Shown here one piece after another: positions 17,650-27,259 of a stretch of DNA of 64,000 nt (positions are counted from its first letter, which is position 1; each line of letters begins with the position of its first letter). The notes under the pieces were generated by a model. That model worked only from the letters and a program-made list of their open reading frames with translations. It was not told where the DNA came from and ran no database searches. The stretch covers positions 6,183,501 to 6,247,500 of the forward strand of contig NZ_OW485601.1 of NCBI RefSeq assembly GCF_937425535.1, written 5' to 3'. Source of the stretch: Rhodovastum atsumiense. GTDB lineage: Bacteria > Pseudomonadota > Alphaproteobacteria > Acetobacterales > Acetobacteraceae. A program made the translations under genes and the position numbers.

Positions 17650-18895
17650 TGCGCAGGGCCTCCACCGGATCGGTGCGGGCAGCGCGCCAGCTTGGATACA
17701 GCGTCGCCAGCAGCGACAGCACCAGCGCCATCACGATCACCTGCGCCACTTCGTGCCATTGCACCACCGCCGGCAGCTTCGAAAGGAAATAGACTTCCGG
17801 GTTGAACAGGTTGGTGCCGGTCAGCCCTTCCAGCCAGTGCCGGATGGTTTCGATGTTGAGGCAGAACACGATGCCGAGCAGCGCCCCCACCAGGGTGCCG
17901 GCGACGCCGACGCTGGCGCCGCACAGCAGGAAGATCCGCATGATGGCACCCTGTCCTGCCCCGAGCGTGCGCAGCACGGCGATGTCGCGGGTCTTGTCCT
18001 TCACCATCATGATCAGGGACGAGACGATATTGAACGCCGCCACCAGGATGATCAGGGTCAGGATCAGGAACATGACGTTCCGTTCGACCTCGACGGCGGC
18101 GAAGAAGCTGTTGTTGCTCTGGGTCCAGTCGACCACCCGCACCGGCTGGCCGGACAGTGCCGTGCGGATCTCGCGGTTCACCACCTGCACCCGGTCGGGA
18201 TCGGCGGTCAGGACCTCGATCTGGGTGGCGGCGTTGGGTACGCGGAAGAACACCTGGGCTGCTTCCAGCGGCAGGTAGACGAAGCCGGTATCGGCCTCGT
18301 TGAAGCCGACCTGGAAGATCGCCACGACCTTGTAGCTGCGGATGCGCGGGATGTTGCCGATCACCGTGGCCTGTCCCTGCGGCGAGATCAGTTGCAACTG
18401 GCTGCCGAGTCCGAGCCCGAGGCGCTGGGCAAGGCCGACGCCGATCGCCACCGCGTCGTCGCCCTGGAACTGGTTCAGCGAGCCGACGCGGATATTGTCG
18501 GCGACCACGCGCAGCTTGCGCAGGTCGTCCTGGCGGATGCCGCGCACCAGCCCGCCGAGATAGGCGCCGCCGCGTTCGTTGGTCAGCCCGACCTGCCCTT
18601 CCACCACGGGGATGGCTGAAACCACGCCCGGCAGGCCGCGCACCCGTGCCGCGAGGTCGTCGAAATTCGCCAGCGGCGCGCCGCCCCCATAGACGCCAAG
18701 GTGGCCATTGAGCCCAAGAATCCGCCCCATCAGTTCGATGCGGAAGCCGTTCATCACGCTCATCACGATGATGAGCGTGGCGACCCCGAGGGCGATGCCG
18801 ACCAGGGAAAAGCCGGCGATGACCGAGACAAAGCGTTCGCCGCGGCGCGCGCGCAGGTAGCGGCCGGCAACGGCGCGTTCAAAAGCATTGAACAT
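17642..18895 (-). CDS. lolC: Lipoprotein-releasing system permease LolC/LolE
   Basis: A 417-residue FtsX-type permease. One transmembrane helix is at the N-terminus ([20 protein letters not shown]), then a large periplasmic domain (about 60-270). Three C-terminal helices follow, including [20 protein letters not shown], the LolCE coupling loop. A single permease gene, as in many alphaproteobacteria, probably works as a homodimer (LolF-like). The start [14 protein letters not shown] at 18895 matches family N-termini; a longer frame runs into repeat copy c. Confidence 0.9.
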   Translation of the reverse strand: MFNAFERAVAGRYLRARRGERFVSVIAGFSLVGIALGVATLIIVMSVMNGFRIELMGRILGLNGHLGVYGGGAPLANFDDLAARVRGLPGVVSAIPVVEGQVGLTNERGGAYLGGLVRGIRQDDLRKLRVVADNIRVGSLNQFQGDDAVAIGVGLAQRLGLGLGSQLQLISPQGQATVIGNIPRIRSYKVVAIFQVGFNEADTGFVYLPLEAAQVFFRVPNAATQIEVLTADPDRVQVVNREIRTALSGQPVRVVDWTQSNNSFFAAVEVERNVMFLILTLIILVAAFNIVSSLIMMVKDKTRDIAVLRTLGAGQGAIMRIFLLCGASVGVAGTLVGALLGIVFCLNIETIRHWLEGLTGTNLFNPEVYFLSKLPAVVQWHEVAQVIVMALVLSLLATLYPSWRAARTDPVEALRSE

Positions 18896-18945
18896 GAGAT
18901 TAACCGGCCTCCGCCGTATGACCCCGTGGCCCCTTGTCATGGGAT

Positions 18946-19014
18946 GCAAGGGCCTGTGGCCCTTGCTGAGGTCCAGGAGCAAAGCTCCTGGTGGGGTCCG
19001 GGGCAACGCCCCGG
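18946..19014. repeat. Dispersed multi-hairpin repeat, copy c
   Basis: Three consecutive perfect hairpins in the proS-lolC junction: GCAAGGGCC/GGCCCTTGC (18946-18954/18958-18966), CCAGGAGC/GCTCCTGG (18973-18980/18984-18991) and CCGGGGC/GCCCCGG (18998-19004/19008-19014). The order and spacing match copy d (46.65-46.72 kb). Confidence 0.72.
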
Positions 19015-19033
19015 AAGCGGCGGCAGGGCATGC

Positions 19034-20338
19034 TCAGGCGATCCGCGCCAGCGCGTCCGAGAGGGTCACTTCGGCTCGTTCCCCCGTGGCGCGTCGCTTC
19101 AGTTCGACGCGTCCGGCGGCGGCGGCGCGTGGCCCCACGACGATTTGCCAGGGGTGTCCCATCAGGTCGGCATCGGCGAATTTTACGCCCGCGCGATCTT
19201 CACGGTCGTCGTACAGTGCCTGTCCGTCGAGTCGGGTGTAGGCTTCCTCGCAGATGGCCTCGCAGGCGGCATCGCCGGCCTTGAGGTTGAGGATGGCGGC
19301 TTTCCAGGGGGCCACGCTGTCCGGCCAGATGATGCCGGCGTCGTCGTGGGAGGCTTCGATGATGGCGCCCACGAGTCGGGAAACGCCGATGCCGTAGCTG
19401 CCCATGTGCGGGGTGAGGGTCTTGCCGTCCGGGCCGGCGACGGTCAGCCCCATCGGCCCTGAGTATTTGGTGCCGAAGTAGAAGATATGCCCGACTTCGA
19501 TGCCGCGGCCTTCGCGCTTGTCGGCGACGTTCGCCCAGGCGGCGGTATCGTGTTTCTCGTCGGTGGCGGCGTAGGGCGTGGTCAGGGTTTCGTAGAAGCG
19601 GGCGAGGTCCTCGGGCGAATCGAAGGAGAAATCACCGGAGGTCGGGTCGATCTGTTCAAAGGCGCCGTCGTAGTAGACCTGGCTCTCGCCGGTGGGCGCG
19701 AGGATGATGAATTCGTGGCTGAGATTGCCGCCGATCGGGCCGGTATCGGCGACCATGGGGATCGCCTTCACGCCGAGGCGCTGGAAGGTGCGCATATAGG
19801 CCAGCATCATCTTCCGGTAGGAAATGACGGCGCCTTCATAGTCGAGATCGAAGCTGTAGGCGTCCTTCATCAGGAACTCGCGACCGCGCATCACGCCGAA
19901 CCGGGGGCGCACCTCGTCACGGAACTTCCATTGGATATGGTAAAGGTTCTGCGGTAGCTCCCGGTACGAGCGAACGGACTGGCGGAAGATATCGGTGATC
20001 ATCTCCTCGTTTGTCGGCCCATACAGCATCTCGCGATCGTGACGGTCGCGGATCCGCAGCATCTCGGGCCCGTAGGCATCGTAGCGACCGCTCTGCCGCC
20101 ACAGCTCGGCGGACTGGATGGTCGGCATCAGCAGTTCCTGGGCCCCGGAGGCGTCCTGCTCCTCGCGGACGATCTGGGTGATGTTCTGCAGGACGCGCCA
20201 GCCGGCGGGCAGCCAGGCGTAGATGCCCGCGGAGGTTTGCCGCACCAGCCCCGCCCGCAGCATCAGGCGGTGGGAGGCGATCTGGGCCTCCGCAGGGGTT
20301 TCCTTGAGCGTCGGCACGAGGCTGCGGGAGAGGCGCAT
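19034..20338 (-). CDS. proS: Prolyl-tRNA synthetase, short alphaproteobacterial type
   Basis: A 434-residue class II synthetase that charges tRNA-Pro. The N-terminus [18 protein letters not shown] and [16 protein letters not shown] are typical. Motif 2 is in [21 protein letters not shown]-like sequence near 145-165, and motif 3 in [14 protein letters not shown]. The C-terminal anticodon-binding domain ends in [11 protein letters not shown]. The large insertion (cis-editing) domain of the E. coli enzyme (572 residues) is absent, which is normal in alphaproteobacteria; free-standing editing proteins may compensate. Confidence 0.95.
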   Translation of the reverse strand: MRLSRSLVPTLKETPAEAQIASHRLMLRAGLVRQTSAGIYAWLPAGWRVLQNITQIVREEQDASGAQELLMPTIQSAELWRQSGRYDAYGPEMLRIRDRHDREMLYGPTNEEMITDIFRQSVRSYRELPQNLYHIQWKFRDEVRPRFGVMRGREFLMKDAYSFDLDYEGAVISYRKMMLAYMRTFQRLGVKAIPMVADTGPIGGNLSHEFIILAPTGESQVYYDGAFEQIDPTSGDFSFDSPEDLARFYETLTTPYAATDEKHDTAAWANVADKREGRGIEVGHIFYFGTKYSGPMGLTVAGPDGKTLTPHMGSYGIGVSRLVGAIIEASHDDAGIIWPDSVAPWKAAILNLKAGDAACEAICEEAYTRLDGQALYDDREDRAGVKFADADLMGHPWQIVVGPRAAAAGRVELKRRATGERAEVTLSDALARIA

Positions 20339-20562
20339 GGCAACAGGGGTCCGTCTGTGAAGGGGCGCCGCGGGGTTCTAGCGAGGGACGCGTCGTCTCG
20401 CCAGACGGCAATGGCCGCGCCGGGCGCAAGGAGAAAAAGGCGAATCTATTACGCTACGCAAGCATTGTGCGTCGCACCAGGAACGGCTGCAATAAAATCC
20501 CGTTGATGCCACCCTTACGCGAACGAAAATGCGTGACATTACGGGTGCGGGTGCCTAAACAG

Positions 20563-20596
20563 AAAAAAGGCCCGCGCGCCCATGGCGCAGCGGGCC
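20563..20596 (-). terminator. Rho-independent terminator, minus strand
   Basis: GGCCCGC (20569-20575) pairs with GCGGGCC (20590-20596), and an inner GCGCC/GGCGC stem adds five pairs. On the minus strand six T residues (A at 20563-20568 on plus) follow directly. It would end transcripts coming from the DUF1467 gene or a minus-strand RNA made in the gap. Confidence 0.75.
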
Positions 20597-20719
20597 AAGT
20601 TTAGGGAGGAAACGCCAGTCACACGGCAGGATGAGGAACCAACCCTCTTCCTGGCCGTGATGATGGGCTTCGCCATGCGAGGCGTCCAATGAAATCGCAC
20701 GTCCTTGCGACTGTTTTTT
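20597..20719 (+). ncRNA. Candidate small RNA / structured intergenic locus
   Basis: The 447-bp gap between proS and the DUF1467 gene has no convincing protein gene. A plus-strand hairpin TCGCA/TGCGA (20695-20699/20706-20710) is followed by CTGTTTTTT, a terminator-like end. The segment before it contains GGGAGGAAAC and several short stem-loops. A further inverted repeat, CAGGAAT/ATTCCTG with inner TTGAG/CTCAA, lies at 20730-20760. I cannot match it to a known RNA family and saw no clear promoter. The strand assignment is tentative, because the terminator at 20563-20596 points the other way. Confidence 0.3.
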
Positions 20720-20785
20720 AGCCTTTCAGACAGGAATTGAGCTTAACTCAAGCGATTCCTGCTCGATATTCGGGCACTTTGCCTA

Positions 20786-21046
20786 TTATCCCGGCGGAAG
20801 CGCCAGCCAACCCGACCGGAAGTTGATCCAGCCACTGCTGATCACCAGGTAGCAGATCGCCCAGACCACCCCCGACAGCAGCGTCGTCGCCAGCAACTTC
20901 AGCCCCATGCGTGGGCGTTCCGGCACGCCGCGCCAGCCCGTGGCCGGGTCGGCATCGGCCATCGGCCGTGTGCCCCAGGGCAGCACGGCGAACAGCAAGG
21001 TCCACCAGATCAGGACGTAGAGGCCGATCCCCAGCCACCCGTCCAC
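20786..21046 (-). CDS. DUF1467 family membrane protein
   Basis: An 86-residue protein with two transmembrane segments (LGIGLYVLIWWTLLFAVLPWG near residues 4-25, and LATTLLSGVVWAICYLVI near 51-70) separated by a short polar loop with GTRPMADADPATGWRGVPERP. This is the DUF1467 pattern, typically found next to RNase J in alphaproteobacteria. Function unknown. It starts 5 bases after the rnj stop. Confidence 0.85.
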   Translation of the reverse strand: MDGWLGIGLYVLIWWTLLFAVLPWGTRPMADADPATGWRGVPERPRMGLKLLATTLLSGVVWAICYLVISSGWINFRSGWLALPPG

Positions 21047-21051
21047 GGCGC

Positions 21052-22698
21052 TCAGATCCGCAGCAGCAACACATCCACCAGCGGACGCTTCTGCAGCCGC
21101 TTGCCGAGCGCGCGGCGCAGCGCGGTCTTCGCCGCTTCCTGCAACGTGGCATCGTCGCGGCGAATCGGTGCCGGCAGATCGGCGACCGATTCGGCCATTT
21201 CGTCGGCGATGCGCAGCATTTCCGGATCCTCGGTCTCGAACAGGCCCGGGGCGGTGAGGCGTGGGCGACCACGCAACCGGCCTGCTTCGTCCACCGCGAT
21301 CGAGGCAATGGCGACGCCGTTGAACAGCATGCGCCGGCGCGCGCCCATCACCCCGCCGGTCATCGGCACCAGCCGGTTGCCGTCCAGCACCAGCCGCCCG
21401 ACCGGGGCGCTGTCCACCACCTCCACCCGGCCGGGGGCGAGGTTGAGGATGTCACCATCCTCCAGCAGCACCGAGCCGATGCCGGCCGCCTGCGCCAGTT
21501 CGGCGTGCGCGGTCAGGTGCCGCCATTCGCCGTGGACCGGCACGGCGACCGGCGGGCGGACCAGCCGGTACAGCCGGCGCAACTCGTCACGTGCGGGATG
21601 GCCGGAGACGTGAATCATGTGGTCGGCGTCGGTCATCAGCCGCACGCCGCGGCGCACCAGGTTGTCCTGCACCGTGATGATGGCGCGTTCGTTGCCGGGA
21701 ATGACCCGGCTGGAAAACACCACCGTGTCGCCTTCGCCCAGCTCGATGCGCGGGTGCTGGTCGAGCGCGATGCGCGCCAGCGCCGAACGCGGCTCGCCCT
21801 GGCTGCCGGTGACGATCAGCAGCAGGTTGTCGTCGGGGATGTCGGCGGCTTCGTCTTCGGTGGCGAAGGGCGGCACCTCTTTGAGATAGCCGCATTCCCG
21901 CGCGGCGGCATCGATGTTGCGCAGCGAGCGTCCAACCAGGGCCACCGTCCGCCCGGCCGCCTGTGCGGCCAGGGCGATGGTTTCCAGCCGGGCGACGTTG
22001 CTGGCGAAGCAGGTGACCGCGACCCGCCCGCGCAGAGAGCGGACCAGCGCCGTCATCGCCTCGCGCACATCGGCCTCGGAGCCGGAATGGCCTTCCACCA
22101 GGGCATTGGTGGAATCGCAGATCATGGCGAGGACACCTTCCTCGCCCAGCTTCGCCAGCGCCGCCTCGTCGGTGCGCCCGCCGACCAGCGGGTCGGGATC
22201 GAGCTTCCAGTCGCCGGTGTGCAGCACCGTGCCGACATGGGTGCGGATCACCAGCGCCTGCGCCTCGGGGATCGAGTGCGCCATGTTGATGAATTGCAGC
22301 CGGAACGGCTCGAGCGTGAAGCTGCCGCCGGGCGGAATCACCCGCAGCGGCACTTCGCTGATAAGTTGCGCCTCCCCGAGCTTGCGCCGCAGCACCGAAG
22401 CGGCGAACGGGGTCGCGAAGACCGGGCAGCGCAGCGACCGCCACAGATGCGCCACCCCGCCGAGATGGTCTTCATGCGCATGGGTCAGCACCAGCCCGAC
22501 CAGCCGGTCCCGGCGCTCGGCGATGAACGCCGGGTCGGGCAGCATGATGTCGACCTCGGGATTGGCGGCCCCGCCGAAGCCGATGCCGCAATCCACCGCG
22601 AGCCATGCCTCGCCACAGCGATATAGATTCAGGTTCATGCCGATCTCGCCGGTGCCGCCCAGCGGCACGAAGGCAAGATCCGAGTTTGCCCGCGTCAT
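21052..22698 (-). CDS. rnj: Ribonuclease J
   Basis: A 548-residue metallo-beta-lactamase/beta-CASP nuclease. The metal motif THAHEDHLGG is near residue 75 (HxHxDH); further motifs include LHTGDWKLD, CDSTNALVEGHSGSE, the beta-CASP region VALVGRSLRN and SGHPARDEL. RNase J trims RNA from 5' ends and processes rRNA and mRNA. The N-terminus LAFVPLGGTGEIGMNLNLY is characteristic. It lies between coaX and the DUF1467 gene, the usual alphaproteobacterial order. Confidence 0.93.
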   Translation of the reverse strand: MTRANSDLAFVPLGGTGEIGMNLNLYRCGEAWLAVDCGIGFGGAANPEVDIMLPDPAFIAERRDRLVGLVLTHAHEDHLGGVAHLWRSLRCPVFATPFAASVLRRKLGEAQLISEVPLRVIPPGGSFTLEPFRLQFINMAHSIPEAQALVIRTHVGTVLHTGDWKLDPDPLVGGRTDEAALAKLGEEGVLAMICDSTNALVEGHSGSEADVREAMTALVRSLRGRVAVTCFASNVARLETIALAAQAAGRTVALVGRSLRNIDAAARECGYLKEVPPFATEDEAADIPDDNLLLIVTGSQGEPRSALARIALDQHPRIELGEGDTVVFSSRVIPGNERAIITVQDNLVRRGVRLMTDADHMIHVSGHPARDELRRLYRLVRPPVAVPVHGEWRHLTAHAELAQAAGIGSVLLEDGDILNLAPGRVEVVDSAPVGRLVLDGNRLVPMTGGVMGARRRMLFNGVAIASIAVDEAGRLRGRPRLTAPGLFETEDPEMLRIADEMAESVADLPAPIRRDDATLQEAAKTALRRALGKRLQKRPLVDVLLLRI

Positions 22699-22734
22699 TC
22701 CCTTGCCCGGTCCGGCTACCCGGTCCCGCTCCGT

Positions 22735-23547
22735 TCAATCATGGTCCGGCAGCAGCCGCGTCCGGTCGCGGCTCAATTTGGGGATCGGGTTCCGCTCCGC
22801 CAACAGCCGCAGCCCGTCCAGGGTCAGGTCGGGATCGATGTACTCGATGATCATCGTTCCCTCGGCCAATAACGGGGCGAGCCCACCGGTGCCCACCACC
22901 TTCAAAGGTGCACCGTACTCGGCCTGGATGCGCGCGACCATGCCCTCAATCATCGCGACATAGCCCCAGTAGACGCCGGACTGCATCGCCGAGACGGTGT
23001 TGCGGCCGATCACCGCCTGCGGCCGGCCGATGCCGATACGCGGCAGGCGGGCGGCGGCACGGTGCAGCGCCTCGATCGAGAGGTTGATGCCCGGCGCGAT
23101 CACCCCCCCCAGATAGGCACCGTCGACGTCGACCACGTCGAAGGTGGTGGCGGTGCCGAAATCGACCGCCACCAGCGGCCCCTTGTACTTGTGATGGCCG
23201 GCAAGCGCGTTGAGCAGCCGGTCCGCCCCCACCTCGGAAGGGCTGTCCACCTTGATCTGGAAGCCCCAGTTCACGGTGGACCGGGCGATCAGCGGCTCGA
23301 CATCGAAATAGTCGCGCACCAGTCGGCGCAGGTGGTACAGCGCCGCCGGCACGACGGTGCCAATCACCGCCGCCTTCACCTGGGTGTGCTTCAGGCCGCA
23401 ATGGTGCAGCAGGGTCAGCAGCCACACCGCATATTCGTCGGATGTGCGCTGCGGCTCGGTGGCGATGCGCCAGGTGCCGCGCCAGTGCGCACCGTCATGC
23501 ACCGCAACCACCACGTTCGTGTTGCCGGCGTCGATCACCAGCAGCAT
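22735..23547 (-). CDS. coaX: Type III pantothenate kinase
   Basis: A 270-residue CoaX of the acetate/sugar kinase/Hsp70 fold. It begins with [18 protein letters not shown] (phosphate-1 motif) and has the pantothenate-site motif [15 protein letters not shown] near residue 105. [20 protein letters not shown] (phosphate-2/ribose region) lies near 130. It catalyses the first step of CoA synthesis and needs a monovalent cation. It starts 3 bases after the birA stop, so the two are co-transcribed. Confidence 0.94.
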   Translation of the reverse strand: MLLVIDAGNTNVVVAVHDGAHWRGTWRIATEPQRTSDEYAVWLLTLLHHCGLKHTQVKAAVIGTVVPAALYHLRRLVRDYFDVEPLIARSTVNWGFQIKVDSPSEVGADRLLNALAGHHKYKGPLVAVDFGTATTFDVVDVDGAYLGGVIAPGINLSIEALHRAAARLPRIGIGRPQAVIGRNTVSAMQSGVYWGYVAMIEGMVARIQAEYGAPLKVVGTGGLAPLLAEGTMIIEYIDPDLTLDGLRLLAERNPIPKLSRDRTRLLPDHD

Positions 23548-23550
23548 GGA

Positions 23551-24309
23551 TCAGGCTCCATTTCCCATCGTCACCTCACCGGCGGCGAAGGCGCGCACCC
23601 CTTCGCGGGTATGCAGCTTCAGGGTTCCATCCTCGCCCAGCCCGGCAAACGTGCCGTCCAGAATACGATCGCCGAGCCGCAGCGCCAGATGGGTTCCGTA
23701 CGCAACGGTGCGTGCCAGGAAAGCGGCGCGCACGGCGGCGAATCCGCCCGCCTCCCCCTCCCCGGCCCGGATGCTGCACCAGCGGTCGATCGCGGCCAGC
23801 AAGGTGGCGGCGAAGGCCTCGGGCGCGGGCGGCGGCGCCAGTTCGGCGAGGCAGGCGGTCGGCCGGTCCGTCAGCGCCGGCGCCACGGCGAGGTTGACGC
23901 CGAGCCCGAGCGACAGCCAGGCCAGGTTACCCTCCGGGCCGGAGGCGCTCTCGGTCAGGATGCCGGCGAGCTTGCGGCCGGAGAGCAACACGTCATTGGG
24001 CCATTTCAGACCGAGCGCCGCGCCTTCCGGCAGATGCGCTGCCAGCGCCTCGGCCAGCGCCACCCCGGCCAGCAGCGACCATTGCGCGGCCCCCTGCATC
24101 GTCCCACCCGGGCGCAGCAGCACGCTGAGGAACAAATTGCCCTCCGCCCCCTGCCAGGGACGCAGCCTTGTGCCGCGCCCGGCGGTCTGCCGGCGCGCCA
24201 GGATGGCAAGGCCGCCGGGCGCCCCTGATTCGGCGCGCCGGCGGCACAGATCGGCGGTGGACGGAAGCTGGTCGTGAACCTCGAGCCGCCAGCCGGCGGG
24301 GACTGTCAC
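23551..24309 (-). CDS. birA: Biotin-[acetyl-CoA-carboxylase] ligase
   Basis: A 252-residue biotin protein ligase of the short (class I) type without the N-terminal DNA-binding domain, so it should not repress biotin genes itself. Visible motifs: LPSTADLCRRRAE, RRQTAGRGTRLRPW (biotinyl-AMP loop; normally GRGRRGR-like), LKWPNDVLLSGRKLAG and LGLGVNL. The GTG start at 24309 overlaps the nuoN stop (GTGA); longer frames run into nuoN. It attaches biotin to the carboxylase carrier protein. Confidence 0.9.
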   Translation of the reverse strand: MTVPAGWRLEVHDQLPSTADLCRRRAESGAPGGLAILARRQTAGRGTRLRPWQGAEGNLFLSVLLRPGGTMQGAAQWSLLAGVALAEALAAHLPEGAALGLKWPNDVLLSGRKLAGILTESASGPEGNLAWLSLGLGVNLAVAPALTDRPTACLAELAPPPAPEAFAATLLAAIDRWCSIRAGEGEAGGFAAVRAAFLARTVAYGTHLALRLGDRILDGTFAGLGEDGTLKLHTREGVRAFAAGEVTMGNGA

Positions 24310-25730
24310 CCCGCCAGCGCCTTGGCCGCTGCCTCCGCCGCGGCCACGAAGGGCGCGGGAAAGAGGAAGAAGAAGGTGGTGAAGACCGCCGAGAGGGCGG
24401 CGACCACCGAGAGGGCGCGTGGGCGCGCGTCGAACGCCTCCACGGGGGCGTCGAAATACATCACCTTGACGATACGAATATAGTAGTAGGCGCCGATCAC
24501 GCTGGTCAGCACGCCGATCACGGCGAGCGTCCACAGCCCCGACTGCACGGCCGAGGTAAAGATGAAATACTTGCCCCAGAAGCCGGAGAAAGGCGGGATG
24601 CCGGCCATGCTGAACATGAACACCGCCATGGCCAGGGCCATGCCGGGATCGGTCCGCGCCAGGCCGGAGAGATCGGAAATCTGCTCCAGCATGCGGCCGC
24701 GGCGGCGCATCGCCAGGATGATGGCGAAGGTGCCGAGGTTCATGAACACGTAGGTGAGCATATAGATCAGCACGCCGCGGATGCCCGCCTGGCTGCCGGC
24801 GGCCAGCCCGATCAGCGCGTACCCCATGTGGCCGATGGAGGAATAGGCCATCAGCCGCTTGATGTTGCGCTGGCCGATCGCGGCGAGCGAGCCGAGCAGC
24901 ATCGACAGGATCGAGATCAGCACGACCACCTGCTGCCACTGCCCGAGCAGGTCGCCGAACGGGGTCGCCATCGCCCGCACCAGCATCGCGATCGCGGCCA
25001 CCTTGGGGGCGGTGCCCAGGAAGGCGGTGACCGGGGTCGGCGCGCCTTCATAGACGTCGGGGGTCCACATGTGGAACGGCACCGCCGAAACCTTGAAGGC
25101 AAGCCCGGCGAGCAGGAACACGATGCCCACGATCAGGCCGGGGGACGCCTTGGCCGGATCGCTCAGCGCCGAGGCGAGCTGGGCGAAATCCATCGTGCCA
25201 GTGAAGCCGTAGACCAGCGAGATGCCATAGAGCAGCAGGCCGGAGGCGAGCGAACCGAGCACGAAATACTTGAGCCCGGCCTCGCTGCTGCGCACTTCGT
25301 CGCGGGCGAAGCTGGCCAGCACGTAGATCGCCAGCGACTGCAACTCCAGCCCCACGTACAGCGTCATCAGGTTCGACGCCGAGACCATCAGCATCATGCC
25401 GACGGTGGCATACAGGATCAGCACCGGGAACTCGAAGCGGCGCATGTTGGCATGGGCGGCGTAGTCGAGCGAGACGATCACGCCCAGCGCGGCGGCGGCG
25501 AGCACCAGCACCTTCACGAAGCCGCTGAAGGCATCGCTGGTGAACTGGCCTTCGTAGGCGGCCCCTTCCCCGCCGGCGATCACCAGGATGGCGGCGAGCA
25601 GGAAGGCGCCGACGGTCAGCCAGGAACAGAGCTGGAAGGTGTCATCCCCCTTGCGCAGCACGCCGAAGACCAGGATGGCCATGCCACAGAGGGCCAGCAC
25701 GATCTCGGGCAGAGCGAGGTACCAGTTCAT
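24306..25730 (-). CDS. nuoN: NADH-quinone oxidoreductase subunit N
   Basis: A 474-residue antiporter-like membrane subunit of complex I with about 14 transmembrane helices. It has LMAYSSIGHMGYALIGL and PFHMWTPDVYEGAPTPVTAF, the conserved proton-channel regions of the NuoL/M/N family. The start at 25730 shares one base with the nuoM stop (TGATG). Last nuo gene of the operon; birA overlaps its end. Confidence 0.96.
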   Translation of the reverse strand: MNWYLALPEIVLALCGMAILVFGVLRKGDDTFQLCSWLTVGAFLLAAILVIAGGEGAAYEGQFTSDAFSGFVKVLVLAAAALGVIVSLDYAAHANMRRFEFPVLILYATVGMMLMVSASNLMTLYVGLELQSLAIYVLASFARDEVRSSEAGLKYFVLGSLASGLLLYGISLVYGFTGTMDFAQLASALSDPAKASPGLIVGIVFLLAGLAFKVSAVPFHMWTPDVYEGAPTPVTAFLGTAPKVAAIAMLVRAMATPFGDLLGQWQQVVVLISILSMLLGSLAAIGQRNIKRLMAYSSIGHMGYALIGLAAGSQAGIRGVLIYMLTYVFMNLGTFAIILAMRRRGRMLEQISDLSGLARTDPGMALAMAVFMFSMAGIPPFSGFWGKYFIFTSAVQSGLWTLAVIGVLTSVIGAYYYIRIVKVMYFDAPVEAFDARPRALSVVAALSAVFTTFFFLFPAPFVAAAEAAAKALAG

Positions 25731-27259
25731 CAGTGCAGCACTCCGGCGAGCTTGGTGGCGGCTTCCAGTGCGGCCTGGTGCCGCTGCACCATGGCGCCGA
25801 CGGCGGCATCCCAGAAACCAGTGAAACTGGCGGGATAGACGCCCATCCACAGGGTGAGCAGCACGAGCGGCGCGAATACCGCGACCTCGCGCGGCGAGAG
25901 GTCGAGGATGTCGCGCAGGTCGGCACGGGTGATCGTGCCGAAGATGACACGGCGATACAGGTAGAGCATGTAGGCCGCGCCGAGGATCATGCCGAGCGAA
26001 CCCAGCAGGGCCAGCCAGAAATTCACCTTGAGCGCGCCGACCAGCACCAGGAACTCGCCGACGAAGCCAGCGGTGCCGGGCAGGCCCATGCTCGCCATCA
26101 TGAACAGCATGAAGGTGAAGGCATAGGCCGGCATGCGGTCGGCCAGCCCGCCATAGCGGGCGATCTCACGGCTGTGGATGCGGTCGTAGACCACGCCGAC
26201 AACAAGGAACAGCGCGCCGGAAACCACGCCGTGGCTGAGCATCTGGAACAGCGCGCCGGAAATGCCCTGCACGTTGAAGGTGAAGATGCCGATCGTCACC
26301 ACGCCCATGTGGGCGACCGAGGAATAGGCGATCAGCTTCTTCATGTCGGTCTGCGCCAGCGCCACCAGCGAGGTGTAGATGACGGCGACAACCGACAGGG
26401 CAAAGATGAACGGCGCGAAGCTCGCCGAGGCCTGCGGCAGCATCGGCACCGAGAAGCGCAGGAAGCCGTAGGCCCCCATCTTCAGCAGCACCCCCGCCAG
26501 GATGACGGAGCCCGCGGTCGGCGCCTCCACATGCGCATCCGGCAGCCAGGTGTGCACCGGCCACATCGGCACCTTCACCGCGAAGGAAGCGAAGAAGGCC
26601 AGGAACAGCCAGGTCTGCATCGAGGCCGGGAAGGCCGTCTGCAGCAGTGTCGGGATGTCGGTGGTGCCGGCGGTGTACCACATCGCCAGCAGCGCCAGCA
26701 GCATCAATACCGAGCCCGCCAGCGTGTAGAGGAAGAACTTGAAGGCGGCATAGACCCGGCGCGGACCGCCCCAGACCCCGATGATCAGGTACATCGGGAT
26801 CAGCACGCCTTCGAAGAACATGTAGAATACGACGAAGTCGAGGGCACAGAACATGCCGACCATCATCGTCTCGAGAATCAGGAAGGACAGCATGTACTCG
26901 CGCACGCGCGAGGTGATCGCCTCCCAGCTCGCCAGGATGCAGATCGGCGTCAGCGCGGTGGAAAGCAGCACGAACAGCACCGAGATGCCGTCCACGCCCA
27001 TCTTGTAGGTGATGCCCCATTGCGGCAGCCAGGACAGGCTCTCGATGAACTGAAAGCCGGGATCGGCGGTGTCGAAGCCGAACCAGAGCACCAGTGAAAG
27101 CAGGAACACGATCAGGCTGGTCCAGAGCGCGGTCCAGCGGGCGTTGGCAGCGACGGTCGCCTCGTCGCCGCGCACCGCCATGATGACGGCCCCGCCCACC
27201 AGCGGCAGCCAGGTGATCAGCGAGAGCACGGGAAAGCCGGCAGCGTTCATGGCACTCAC
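25730..27259 (-). CDS. nuoM: NADH-quinone oxidoreductase subunit M
   Basis: A 509-residue proton-pumping subunit of complex I. Features: [17 protein letters not shown]-like region near 145 ([18 protein letters not shown]), [19 protein letters not shown] near 235 and [17 protein letters not shown] near 305. The GTG at 27259 overlaps the nuoL stop (GTGA), a pattern recurring in this operon; an in-frame ATG at 27250 is the alternative. The lysine and glutamate residues of the family's channel are present in these helices. Confidence 0.95.
   Translation of the reverse strand: MSAMNAAGFPVLSLITWLPLVGGAVIMAVRGDEATVAANARWTALWTSLIVFLLSLVLWFGFDTADPGFQFIESLSWLPQWGITYKMGVDGISVLFVLLSTALTPICILASWEAITSRVREYMLSFLILETMMVGMFCALDFVVFYMFFEGVLIPMYLIIGVWGGPRRVYAAFKFFLYTLAGSVLMLLALLAMWYTAGTTDIPTLLQTAFPASMQTWLFLAFFASFAVKVPMWPVHTWLPDAHVEAPTAGSVILAGVLLKMGAYGFLRFSVPMLPQASASFAPFIFALSVVAVIYTSLVALAQTDMKKLIAYSSVAHMGVVTIGIFTFNVQGISGALFQMLSHGVVSGALFLVVGVVYDRIHSREIARYGGLADRMPAYAFTFMLFMMASMGLPGTAGFVGEFLVLVGALKVNFWLALLGSLGMILGAAYMLYLYRRVIFGTITRADLRDILDLSPREVAVFAPLVLLTLWMGVYPASFTGFWDAAVGAMVQRHQAALEAATKLAGVLH

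Noticed and set aside
18895-19006. N-terminal extension of LolC
   Set aside because: The extra residues are encoded by the hairpin repeat region and do not resemble LolC; the MFNAFERAV start matches the family.
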